64,000 nucleotides of DNA. Source: Anisakis pegreffii (taxonomy: Eukaryota > Nematoda > Chromadorea > Rhabditida > Anisakidae). The translations under genes and the position numbers were made by a program. Location: positions 1 through 64,000 of the forward strand of contig JAPYMA010000736.1 in the NCBI GenBank assembly GCA_035041965.1, given 5' to 3'. The notes beneath the pieces were generated by a model. The model saw only the letters and a program-made list of their open reading frames with translations, had not been told where the DNA came from and searched no databases. Below, one piece after another: positions 50,501 through 60,992 of the stretch (positions are counted from its first letter, which is position 1; each line of letters opens with the position of its first letter).

Positions 50501-53500
50501 GAGTTTGGGTTGACTTTGATGATCAATTACTGCGATTGACCTGCGAAATGATCAAAACGGATCATTGAAATGGTTTCAGCCAGCGTCAGAAACTGAAGTC
50601 ACCGTGACTGTGTTCATTAATTTGTTGCTTTACATGCATCATTGCTTTAGGATTTCTAATTCAGTTGATAGAATGTTCGGTTGGAGTTTTAGAATTCGAA
50701 TGCCTCAACTGGAGAATTTTTTGGTGTTTTACTGATGATAATAATAATAATATTTTATTCACATGTCAATATGTATAATGTAGTAAATACGGCACCTTTT
50801 TACTTTGGGGGTCGCACGCGAGCAAGCTCGCGCATGCCACGCCTACTGCGCATGGCTTCAGCCCAAGCGTAGTCTCAGCCTAAGCCTAAGCCTGAGTTCA
50901 CTTGCTAGCCTCTGCTGTAGCATCGAGCGATCTGAGGCTACGCTTAGATGAGGCTGAGGTCACCTTGGACTGAGGCCATGCGCAGTAGGCGTGGCATGCG
51001 CGAGCTTGCTCGCGTGCGAACCATCCAAAGTAAAAAAGTGCCGTAAATACAATCTAATACTATCTGGCGAATATACTACCGCAAGCAACTATTGCTGGGG
51101 AAGAGGAGAGATTTTAAAACAGGCAAAGGAGAATAGCAATTTAAAATATATTATCGTACGATGAAGTTGAAAGAAAATTTTCTGCTGGTTTCCAAAGAAC
51201 AGGATAGATATTTTGAGGAATTTTCACAGCACCATGTCACAACACTGGATACGAGGCTGTCGGAGAATTTATTCGAAAATATCAGGCGTCGAAAAATAAA
51301 TTTTTTGCAGCACTATCCAAATCGCTTACCGATCAAACTCGAAACGGTGACGGCGATAAGGATAGCGAACAGTCGATAAGAGAGCGACATCGTGAGCTTG
51401 TCGAGGAGTACTTCCAGCATTGTGCTGATTTTCGTCATCCACGCCTTCAGCTGGGACGTCGTGACCAAACGGCTGCGGCCACTTGGCAGGATCGCTACTA
51501 CTATGAGTATCATCAGTATTTGTGTAAGGTACATAAGCAAGTAATCCAGCAAGAGGTTCGAAGAGAACCTGACGATTCAATAGAGGGTGATTTAGAAGAG
51601 CTCTGACCCAAATGGATTTGGAGATGAGGGTAGAATGCCTTTAAATTGGATTATTCATGAGGATTTGAATCAGTTCAAAGGAAACTTATGTCAAGAGTAA
51701 GTCGAAGGATTAAAGGGCATTTTGGTAGTATGAGAGCTGAGCGCTTGATCTAAGGATTTGATTGGGAAAATGAGAAGCTGCATGTGAGCGGATGGTAGTT
51801 TGGACGGATAAACCAAGTGCTCCAGTCAGACCGATAGTTGCTTTAGGGAATCAAGCGGGCACTGGCACATCCAGGAACATTCAAATCGGACTGTGAAGCT
51901 GGCAATGTGCAGACGACCTCAAATCAACAGTCGACTGGAATTTGGTTGGTTCTCATTTGGGTGGAATTTATGGCTGAACGTGGCTGAACACTTAAAATGA
52001 TTGATTTGAATGATCAGCACACGGTGATCTCTTGATTGCAGTCGCGCGATTAAGTCGGATCTCTACTATCAATACAATCCAGGCTCGGAAATCTACTCTC
52101 GTAAGGTGTTCGCTGGTGGTCTTCCGATAGATATTGATGAAGGTTTTCAGATAATTTTTATGCGGTTTCAAATGAAATTTTTTAAACTCTTCTTCTAATC
52201 CGTGTGAGAGGATGTTCTGCACTTACGACGGCACTCCTATCGCTCAAATTTGCTGGGGAGATCGGGATTAGTGAGGTTTTATGATGTGGTCGAGTACTCA
52301 CTCGGATAACTGCCTTTGCAGATGAGCTGTCGGCGACATTCAGCAGTTTTGGACCGTTGGTTGTAGACTGGCCGAACAAGAATGAAAACAACAGTTACTT
52401 TCCACCGAAAGGTTTTTGCAAATCAAATATTGGCGGAATGATCGAACTGATCTGCTCAAAGCGTGATCAAATTGATCAAGTTGATCTGATCAATGCAAAT
52501 TGATCTGATAAAATGGATAGCTTGAAATGTTCATATTGGCTGATGGATTCTATCGTATAGTTGATTAGTCTTTCAAATTTTAGCAAACTTTTAGTTGGAC
52601 AGCTCAAATGAGAGCCTACAGAAAACATTTTTTGCTGCATAAAGTTTTATTTGGCATTTACAGACAGGATTATCGGTCAAGATCAAGTGAGAACTTGAAA
52701 TGATCTGATTTTTTAATGATCTGATTAAATGATCTGATCTTTAGGCTACGTGTTCCTGATTTTCGAGTACGAAGTGAGTGTACGTGCATTGGTACAGTCG
52801 TGTTTTGTCGAGGACGAAAAATTGTTTCTATATATCTCGAGTCCACTCTCACCAGATAAACTGGTGAGGCAACTTATTAAATTCGATTTTTTTAAAATTT
52901 GCCACAAAATCTCTCAAAGAGCTGCTGATTGAACTGGAAAATAAGCTTCTCTTGTTGTGTGAACTCAAATGAACCGAGTTTAAGGTTCAAATTCGTCCGT
53001 GGCGTTTAGCCGATGCCGATTACGTGGTGGATCCAAATATTTCAATTTGGGCGCATCGCGCCGTGTTTGTTGGAGGTGTACCACGTCCCATTAAAGCTGG
53101 TAATCCATTACTGTCGGATTATCTGTTAATTTGAGTGATTACGATGGCAATTTGGCTTGATTTTTAATTGATCGTCTTTTTTAATTTGGACATTGGGCAG
53201 CGCAAGAAGCTTTCAACGATCACGTCGAACATTCTCAGTAGAATTAGGAATGGGATGAGCCGAGTCCCCCTTACTTCAACCTTTGCTTACGGAAGTAGGA
53301 TGGGATCCTTGTTCCAAAGCCCTCCTCACATCCACCCCGTTCGTAAGCCTGATCTTCAAACATTAAGCGAAATAATTGATGATCAAGCTCATGCAGTAGA
53401 TCATGCAAAAGCTGGCGAAGAAGCAACCTAGTTGGGATTGTCGATTTCAGACATCTTTCTACTATTGCCTTAAGCCCTTCCAAAACGTTGATCTGACCAA

Positions 53501-54319
53501 ATCCTTTGATCTATTTATGTGTTCATCGATCTCTGATCGCTCAGTGAATATAGGATCAAGTAGTGCCTGTGAAGATCCGTTTGCACTTGTCTCTATCTAA
53601 CGATGCCGTGATCCTTGATTCATGAAGTTTCAGTGGAACTCGCTCATATAATGGATCGTCTATACGGATGTGTAGCATGCGCTGGAATTGACACGGATGT
53701 CGAGTATAAGTATCCAAAAGGTCACTTAAAATGTTTGTGGACATAGCGGGGGGGATTAAGGATGAGGATTAAGGAGGAGGATTAAGTGGATTAAGGTTAA
53801 GTCTTACAATTCAGCACGAATTTCTAAATTCACATTCAAAATGGATCGTAAGCTATCGAAAAGCCTTCAGGTGCGGGTCGTGTGGTGTTCACAAATCGAA
53901 ATTCTTATATGAAAGCGATTGCTGATCGATATGTTCAATTAAGTCATGGAGAAGTGGAGAAAACAGTACGTTTCACTTTATGACCAAAATGACAAAAATG
54001 ACTTTAGTGACCGAATTGAATGACCGAATGACCAAAATTATGACCATTTTTAACGAATACCAGATGCTTAACCGTTGGAAACTCGCGAATTTGTTGGCAA
54101 AAGCTATCATTTCATTGGTTTTACCAGGTTGAAATTAAACCGTACGTTCTGGACGATCAACCGTGCGATGAATGTGGTGGTGAGCGCTGTGGCCATCGAC
54201 CGGCGCCCTTCTTCTGTCCACATCTATCGTGTCTTCAGTACTATTGTGAAAAGTGCTGGGAATCAATTCATGCTAGTCGTGCACGAGAAGATCATAAACC
54301 ACTGGTTAAAGAGGCTTGA
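47582..54319 (+). CDS. cytoplasmic polyadenylation element binding protein (CPEB family)
   Basis: CPEB proteins bind U-rich CPE elements in mRNA 3' UTRs and control poly(A) tail length and translation, notably in germline and neurons. The secure part: exons 52042-52142 and 52322-52411 (RRM1: YSRKVFAGGLPIDIDE, then FGPLVVDWP), 52745-52863, 52985-53099 and 53634-53720 (RRM2: AVFVGGVPRPIK, then GIDTD.EYKYPKG), 53871-53965, and 54128-54319 (zinc-binding domain: CDEC, CGH, FFC, CLQYYCEKCW, final H). All junctions agree in phase. These resemble the CPEB2-4/Orb2 type more than CPEB1. Exons 51230-51528 and 51847-51944 join in phase upstream. N-terminal exons 47582-47695, 47991-48278, 48588-48756 and 49299-49369 form a consistent chain, with a Gly-Ser repeat. 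A further exon (49679 to about 49905, LRRCASDSALF) and links between 49.4 and 51.2 kb are unresolved. The protein stops right after KPLVKEA. Confidence 0.9.
49404..49504 (+). other. tRNA-like sequence in CPEB intron
   Basis: GGGCCGATAGTGTAGTGGTG resembles a tRNA 5' half with an A-box, and GAGTTCGATTCG about 65 bases on is a B-box. The 3' TCGGTGC could pair with the 5' GGGCCGA except at one position. The span (about 100 bases) is too long and the anticodon stem does not pair, so it is best read as a tRNA pseudogene or SINE head. Confidence 0.35.
50783..51050. mobile_element. 252-bp non-autonomous DNA transposon (hAT-like MITE)
   Basis: The element (50791-51042) starts GGCACCTTTTTACTTTGGG and ends CCAAAGTAAAAAAGTGCC. 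It is flanked on both sides by the identical octamer GTAAATAC (50783-50790 and 51043-51050), an 8-bp target-site duplication as made by hAT-superfamily transposases. Inside the termini a 43-base stretch at 50813-50855 is the exact reverse complement of 50976-51018, so the inverted repeats are about 70-80 bases long. The element is far richer in G+C than its AT-rich host DNA and has no open frame. It sits in a CPEB intron. Confidence 0.88.
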
Positions 54320-54678
54320 ATCGATCGATAATCGATTGATCAGGCAGATGCCTGTAAAACAGCGTGATTCTGATGGAGTTGAGTGTGTGTGTGTGACTGA
54401 AGTGTGGAATTTTATGTTTGAAAATATGCTGGAGTGAAGTGATTTAGGTGTGAAATGGTGTCAGGTAGAGAATTTGCATTGGCAAGACATATTAAATGAT
54501 CATTTCGATGTGATGAATTAAATCAATTTCTGTGATCATTAAATCAATGATCATTTCAATCATTTCAATCAATAATGATTTGTTGTTGAGTTTCGATGAA
54601 GCGTTGTTGGTGTTTCTCTTGATGTTGTTTTTTTTGGCATGATCATTACGATTGCTCGTTATTGTTGTCGCGATTTTG

Positions 54679-54680
<2 letters not shown>

Positions 54681-54731
<51 letters not shown>
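54681..54731 (+). repeat. ATT trinucleotide repeat, 17 units
   Basis: Uninterrupted ATT units. They create spurious poly-Ile and poly-Asn open frames on the two strands, which are not genes. Confidence 0.98.
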
Positions 54732-54914
54732 GCCCTTATCAGAATTATTATTATTCTGATGATTATTAATCTTATTGTTTATGTTACGAGCATTATTAAA
54801 TATCAATCAAAAAATCTCATTCTCTGAAATGAGCAGCGAATGTATCGATATCGATCATTATTATTATCGATATCGATATCATTCTCTGTATTATCGATCA
54901 TATCGGTTATGCCA

Positions 54915-54982
54915 TATATAGCCCAATAGCCCAATATATATCAAAGAATTTAGAACCATGCTTCCATAGTCCACACACATAT
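54915..54982 (+). repeat. direct repeat pair member (other copy 55333-55390)
   Basis: TATAGCCCAATA..TATCAAAGAATTTAGA.CCATGCTTCCATAGTCCA is found here and again at 55333-55390 with only small differences, about 410 bases apart in the same orientation. Confidence 0.85.
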
Positions 54983-55459
54983 ATGTAAACCACTTTGATG
55001 TCGCCTTTATTTTGCGGTCACTTCCAAAATTTAACATGAGTTTGAAAAGTTTATGCAATCCGGATTGCAATCACAAGCAAATTCACATATCCACTCCAAC
55101 GATTTTAACAAATCAAAAGGCACTCAAACAGTCTGGAGATGGATTTAGGAGAGATTTGCGTGAGATAATCATGCGGGGATCATGAGATCATGCGGGATCA
55201 GATGATCATGAGATGATCATGAATGTTGCTGAGACGAGGAGGATCATGGAGTTTTGGAGTTCGAAGTAATTTTTTTCACCGTATCTAATTTTTGCCACAA
55301 ATTCACTCTCCTTCGTTTGTCTATGAGGAATTTATAGCCCAATATATCAAAGAATTTAGAGCCATGCTTCCATAGTCCATACATATGCTATGGAATATTT
55401 TGAGTATTTTGCTAATATGATGGACTTTGAGAGTCAATCGCAAGCTGATATTGTCATTG

Positions 55460-57199
55460 TCACGAATTACTGACAATAAGGAGACTAGTTAATAATAGTA
55501 ATGCTGATAAATTTATGTGCAAGACGGGAATGGAGACCGTTGGGAAACCACCCAACAGAGTCGACCTGGATACCCAATTTGGGCAGGAATTTGCCCAAAA
55601 TGTCGCCGCCGCTGCGTTGGCCACAACCGGAATGATTTGGGTGCCTCGTACGGTACTTCTAGATTTCTGCTTGGCCAACGGAAGGGGCACATCTTCGAAA
55701 ACAGGATCACCGAGCTGATTGCATTGATCCGTTGAGCAGAAGCAATATTCGGCTTGCACGATATACGGTGGAAGTGTTTTCAAAGGAATGTCGACTGTGA
55801 AACAGCCTTTGATTTGGTGTTGCCTCGGCGACAGGATGCTGCTCGAGCAACCGTGTGAAACACCTGAATGCATTGATCTGCTCAAATTTTGATCAAAATC
55901 GATTTGAAGCTCGAATCTGATCAGATTCAAAACTTCGAGAAGCCAGCTCACGTTTGAGAAGCTTAGAATTACGTTAGGCTTAAATTAAAATCTGAAGAGA
56001 TTCAGCCGCTGCTAAAATGATATTGAGTTTGAAATGATGATACAGTGAGAGTTTGAAGAATAACAACGACTTACCAAAAGGAATAATTTTTCCGGTGCGA
56101 AGATGTGTGGACGTGACATTTAACGTGAAACAAGGATCTTGACAGACACGCATCAGGGCACGTCCCGGAATGCATTTCGGGAAAGGCTCAAAGAAGATAT
56201 CCCATTCTAGCTCACGTGGATTATCAAAGAAGGCTCCATAGTGCTGAAATTAATGTTATTACTTAATGACACCCATAATGAGGACTGGGCATATCATATG
56301 GAAATAAAATGTTTGTTTCCTACTAAATTTGGTGGTTAAATTGGTTTGAAATCTGATTTTGTCGTGACCGGATAACCTGTCTGAACCGGATAACCGGATA
56401 ACCTGTCTGAAGGCACATTGCCTAATGGACAGTTTGCCTAACGGACAGTTTTTAATGGATATTTCGTCTAATAGGCAAACTTTCCCTAGGCAAACAGTCC
56501 GTTAGGCAATGTGTCTTTAGGCAAATGTCTTTAGCAGGCAGATTGACCGGTCACGACTGAATTAGATGGTTATTTTTGGCTGAAATCAGATTGTTTCACG
56601 TGTTTGAATGCTCCTCATCCATCAAACGATAGCTGAAACCTATAAATCTTGATAATCGTCGTAAATTATTCTTAAAAATCTTTTTAATCCGTCTTTAATC
56701 CTCTCTTACCCTCTCATCTCTTATTCTCATTTCTTTATTAATCTTATCTCATTCTTTACAACTGTCAAATCCTGCCTTTGATTAATAAACGTTTATCATC
56801 TTCACATTCTCTCCTTCATGATAGATCAATTTTTCGAGAACGAATCAGCAATACGGTGATCCACTTTAAATTTCTAACAAATCACCGGATCGTCGTGATC
56901 GATGACCGCTTCAACAGCAGCTCTCTTCACTCAAGAAGTCATTTGCAATCGCCCAATCGTCATCGTCACTCAGAAACGAGCCAAAACCTAGCTCAAGCCC
57001 CATAAGAGTGTCCGACTCAAATCAAACCATCCAACTCAGCACTTACCACTTCAATATTAGCATCTGAGCACAGGAAGCATCGTCTGCTTTGAGCATTCGC
57101 GAATTGGATTTGCAGAAGAAGCAGTAAACTTGTCAGCATCTCAACCACATATAAGATTAACGATTGTGGTGCTTGGGACGACACTTGGGATGATAACAT
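55460..57199 (-). CDS. ODR-2/HOT-like GPI-anchored three-finger (Ly6-type) protein
   Basis: ODR-2 and its relatives are nematode Ly6/three-finger cell-surface proteins; ODR-2 itself acts in chemosensory circuits. Three minus-strand exons, 57199-57047, 56243-56075 and 55863-55460, join at phases 0 and 1 with GTAAGT donors and TTTCAG/TTCAG acceptors, giving 241 residues. The N-terminus has a hydrophobic signal (VVEMLTSLLLLLQIQFANA) followed at once by CFLCSD. Exon 2 carries three cysteines (CIPGRALMRVCQDPCF). Exon 3 carries GC, GCF and the diagnostic C-terminal YCFCSTDQCN. A linker then leads to a final hydrophobic tail (ALLLLTSLLIVSNS) typical of a GPI-attachment signal. The ATG at 57199 lies before the signal core, and a later in-frame methionine (VVEM) could also serve. 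Assignment to the ODR-2 group rests on motif layout, not on a search. Confidence 0.8.
56361..56557. repeat. palindromic GCCTAAAGAC element with clear terminal inverted repeats
   Basis: Begins GTCGTGACCGG and ends CCGGTCACGAC, a perfect 11-base terminal inverted repeat. The interior has TTGCCTAATGGACAG, TTTGCCTAACGGACAG, CAGTCCGTTAGGCAATGTG and GTCTTTAGGCAAA. It lies in intron 1 of the ODR-2-like gene. No certain target duplication is visible. Confidence 0.88.
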
Positions 57200-57425
57200 T
57201 GCTTGTTTAGTTGATTTGGTTCGATATCAAACGGCAATCATTCACCCATAATGCTGCTGATCACCGAGGTGAGGTGTTTTCTTCAGAGAAATTTGAAAGA
57301 ACCTGAGTGAGAAAAATTTTGTAATTTGTACATTCATCAATACTTAACAATGGTTACGCATGATCAAGTCACTTTAGAAATTTCGCATCGCTATTGTAGA
57401 AATTATAATATTTTCGAATCATTTT

Positions 57426-57464
57426 ATCATTTGATGTGATCACATTATGATCACATCAAATGAT
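57426..57464. repeat. perfect 17-bp inverted repeat with 5-base loop
   Basis: ATCATTTGATGTGATCA at 57426-57442 is the exact reverse complement of 57448-57464. It lies about 230 bases upstream of the ODR-2-like start and is rich in TGATCA words. Confidence 0.95.
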
Positions 57465-58136
57465 CACATTTTCGAACCAATCACATTAACACACAAACGA
57501 TACTACAGATTTGATTTGCAAGACAATATATCTATCCCCCATAATCCCATATTATCCTCTGGGCACATACAGCAAGGCAAAAGTTATAGGATATCATATG
57601 GAAGCCTAATAAAAATCTAAGCGTTAATAGAAAATCGCTCGTATGACTGAATCGCTTGTATGAGGGATCACTAGCGATCAGTGATGCGTTCTTCTAATCC
57701 AGTCAAACTCTATTCATGGTTCTACTTCAATTTATAGCAAGTACTTAAGAATAGACTTATTTAGAAACATTTTCAAACAGCTGTCATACTTAAAAGAATC
57801 GAAATACTTTTACGTACACAAACTCAGCAATTGCACTCGTGTGTGCATTCAGCAAAATGAATTCCCAATTCAAGCCAATAGAAGACAACGGCTTAAAAAA
57901 CCCAATTCGAATCGATCTTCACTCAGCTATATATGGCCTTAACATGTTCTCGACTAGTCCTAATTGGCCAATAGATGTCAACCCTTCAACAACAACAGAA
58001 AAAACAAACAATCCATCATGAAAGCGCAGAGAAACGGCCTTTAAAAGTCAATTAGAGGCTAAAAACGTCGGTAAAAGTGTCACTGAGCGAAAAAATTAAC
58101 ATTTGTCTATGGAATATCACCGTATATACTTACATC

Positions 58137-58230
58137 CAGCATTTCAGTGCGGTATACGCTCAATAAGGCGCATAAAAATTCCGATGCATTTAATTTTGAG
58201 GAAAAGTGGGACCTCCATCTATAACGATAC
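58137..58230 (-). other. possible exon with strong donor, upstream of ODR-2-like gene
   Basis: On the minus strand TATAG at about 58231 is followed by an open stretch encoding KLNASEFLCALLSVYRTEML and then D, with a strong GTAAGTAT donor ending the exon in phase 0. That phase fits exon 2 of the ODR-2-like gene, so an alternative 5' exon is conceivable. The peptide lacks the expected cysteine pair, and no start was identified. Confidence 0.25.
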
Positions 58231-60780
58231 GACAGAAATACGCTTTCATTAATGAAACATTTCCACTTAACCAAAAAACTACTTCGACGATTCAATACCT
58301 TCCAGCGATGGAGGAATAAGATGGCTTAGGATTCGGCGTATTTACTTTGAGGCATGTTTCCAACGATTAAATCCTTCACGGCAATAATTAGGGCAATTTA
58401 AGATTATGGATTGAAACAGGCATATTCGCTATCTATAAATATATCCTTGATTAAACGGGAGATTCTTAAAAAAATGAAAAAATATTCACTACTCATTCAT
58501 AGCTCATGATGTCGAGCCGGGAGTCTCCAACTATCCAGACTCATCGCTCGAAAATTTGCTCATGAATGCTCGGACGGATACTTCTCATGATGGCCAGTAG
58601 GATGGCCAGCTCAAGCTCTCATTCACTCACCCAATCTTAAGCCAGCCCCTGGATATCACTGGATATGAAAGCTATTAAGATATATGAAAGCAGAGCAATA
58701 TTCATTTCAGAGCAATATCCAGTGTATTCACTAAGTGTTTTATGAGTGTTTTGTTGTGGACATAGTCGAAAATGTCATCAAATTGAGCCAAATTCCACCG
58801 ATTTGTTAAGATTAATCAGTTGATTGGAAAATCTTACGTTGATCCGACTGATCATATGACATTTGTAAACGAGTGCAATGGTATTTAGTGTAAAAATCAG
58901 TATTTGCAGCAATGCTAACAGAATTTAAAAAGCGTGTACGAATTTAAACGCAGTAGTCAATGATGCATATTAAACGAGCCATCTAAAGTGACATTTCAAA
59001 AACTAACCAACTCAATCATATGCACCAATAAGCCATAATGTCACTGCGTACATTTTAAATGCTTTGTGTATTATTTAAATGCCATATGAATGTCATACAC
59101 ACAACATATAATATCCCATAAAAAGCCACATTTACGTCAAAATTGCTCCAGAGGCTATTTATGCCTCAAATTATATCACGTATTCGTACAGAGCATTCGG
59201 TTTCTCTTAGCAACACTCTTGAGCCACAAAAATTTCACTGAAACTAATCATGTATCAAAATTTGCGGCCGGATGGTCGACCAAATAAAAACTTGATAAAA
59301 CGATCATTGAGTTGAGCTGCTACCAAATATGGTGGCTGAGCTTCCATTGTAAATAGTCTTACAATTAAAGAGTCGCTACATAATAGCAGTGGTAAGCGAC
59401 TGAAGTTTACTCGCTAAAACCCGATGGATTTGTCACGTGTTTTGGATTACGCGGAAAAATTTGATGCTCCATCAGAGTACCGCGTTTTGGAGTCCTAAAA
59501 TGGAATTCCGTTCGATTTCGGCAGAAAATTTTCGAATTCCGGTCGGAATACCGAATTTTAGAATCTGAAAAGTCAATTCGATTAGATTTTGATTGAACCA
59601 ATGATCAATCGGATATATCCCTGCTATAAACTAGCAGTAGTCCAGTTCAGTTCATCCATAGTCCAACAGAAACATATAAAATATGATCGATGCAAGTAAA
59701 TTGTGTCCATTATCGTCTAGTAAACCAATAATGTTCACCGATTTCACTGGGATTGAAGCAACTAGTCGTAACGGGATAATCGACTATAAAAGCAACAATT
59801 CACTGTTGACTATGCGCAATTAATGAAGTGTAAAGGTGATGTGAGTAGTTATAACTCATATTGTTAATAGTATTACTATTATTGTTATGATTACTTAGTA
59901 TGCATATACTAGGCGAATGATTTTGGATTTAGTGGATTGCATATGGCAGGTGCTTTCAATAATCTTAATTGAATGTTGCATTTATTATTCACCACATGAC
60001 TCCATCACAACTATTACTATGATTACAGCGAGTTGGATTTGCCGTAGTAACGCTATGAAATGGATTTATTTTAATGAGATGCCACCGATACGACAGCGTT
60101 TGAGGATTTCATTGTATTGATAGTCGGAATTTTTTGTAAAAGAATACACGATATGGCAGAAATGTGTTCAATATGGTGCTTGATCCACAACTAAGCAGAT
60201 TTTAATAGACTGAAGCAAAAAACTTGCCCAAAAAGTTTCATGAAGCTAATGAGAAACCACAACGATGAAAAAGCCATCGCCGGAAAACATATGCCTACAA
60301 ATGAGGCAAAAGAAGGCAATTTCAGTTTTCACTTTCCATTCCATTAATTCAAATGGACGATTGAATCAAAATATTAGTGCTGAGCACAGCGCTCGTAATT
60401 AATTCATTAGCGCAATCGACTATAACCTACTACTAGTCGTTGAAGTGCTGAATGTTTCTCACTTGATCAACGACGTATCCATTAAATATTTAAGTAGTAA
60501 ATGGGAGTAAGTATCCGGGAATGTGAAGTTACGCGAATCGCTATCAAAAACCCTGTTGGTCAAGAGTGTATGTTACTAAGAAGTGGAATAAAATCGATTA
60601 CTAAATTTCAAAACGAGCAAAATCCCGATGAAGGAGATCTTCAGCAAGCTAAAAATACTTAGACAGTGTAAAAAACCAGCTTGAAGCATTTGAAGAGGTA
60701 TAAGGATTCAAAGATTATCAAGCTCCCCGTAATCTCTGCCCCACAATTCCACACTGCGCACATCACAGAAAATGCTGCTT

Positions 60781-60992
60781 GGCCGGTCAAGCTAGCTAAA
60801 GATATTCAGCCTAACGACAGTCTGCCTAAAGACACATTGCCGAGCGGACAGTTTGCCTAACTTACGGTTAATTAATGGATATTTCACCTAATTAGGTAAA
60901 TTGTCCGTCAGGTAAATTGTCCGTTAGCCAGCATGTCTTTAGGCAATCTATCATTAAGCTAAACGTCTTTAAGCAGATTCGACCGGGTACCC
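60781..60992 (+). repeat. palindromic GCCTAAAGAC element copy
   Basis: Begins near GGCCGGTCAAGCTAGC and ends CAGATTCGACCGGGTACCC. The interior shows the family motifs CTGCCTAAAGACACATTGCC, GTTTGCCTAACTTACGG, ATGGATATTTCACCTAATTA and GTCTTTAGGCAA. The layout is close to the copy at 32001-32180. Confidence 0.85.

Larger units (their letters stand above)
54320..55459. other. intergenic between convergent CPEB and ODR-2-like genes
   Basis: Holds an ATT trinucleotide repeat and a pair of short direct repeats (54915 and 55333). The 3' UTRs of both convergent genes should lie here. A conspicuous polyadenylation hexamer was not seen for either. Confidence 0.5.

Noticed and set aside
54492..54827. 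Poly-Asn and poly-Ile open frames
   Set aside because: They are direct translations of the ATT trinucleotide repeat on the two strands.
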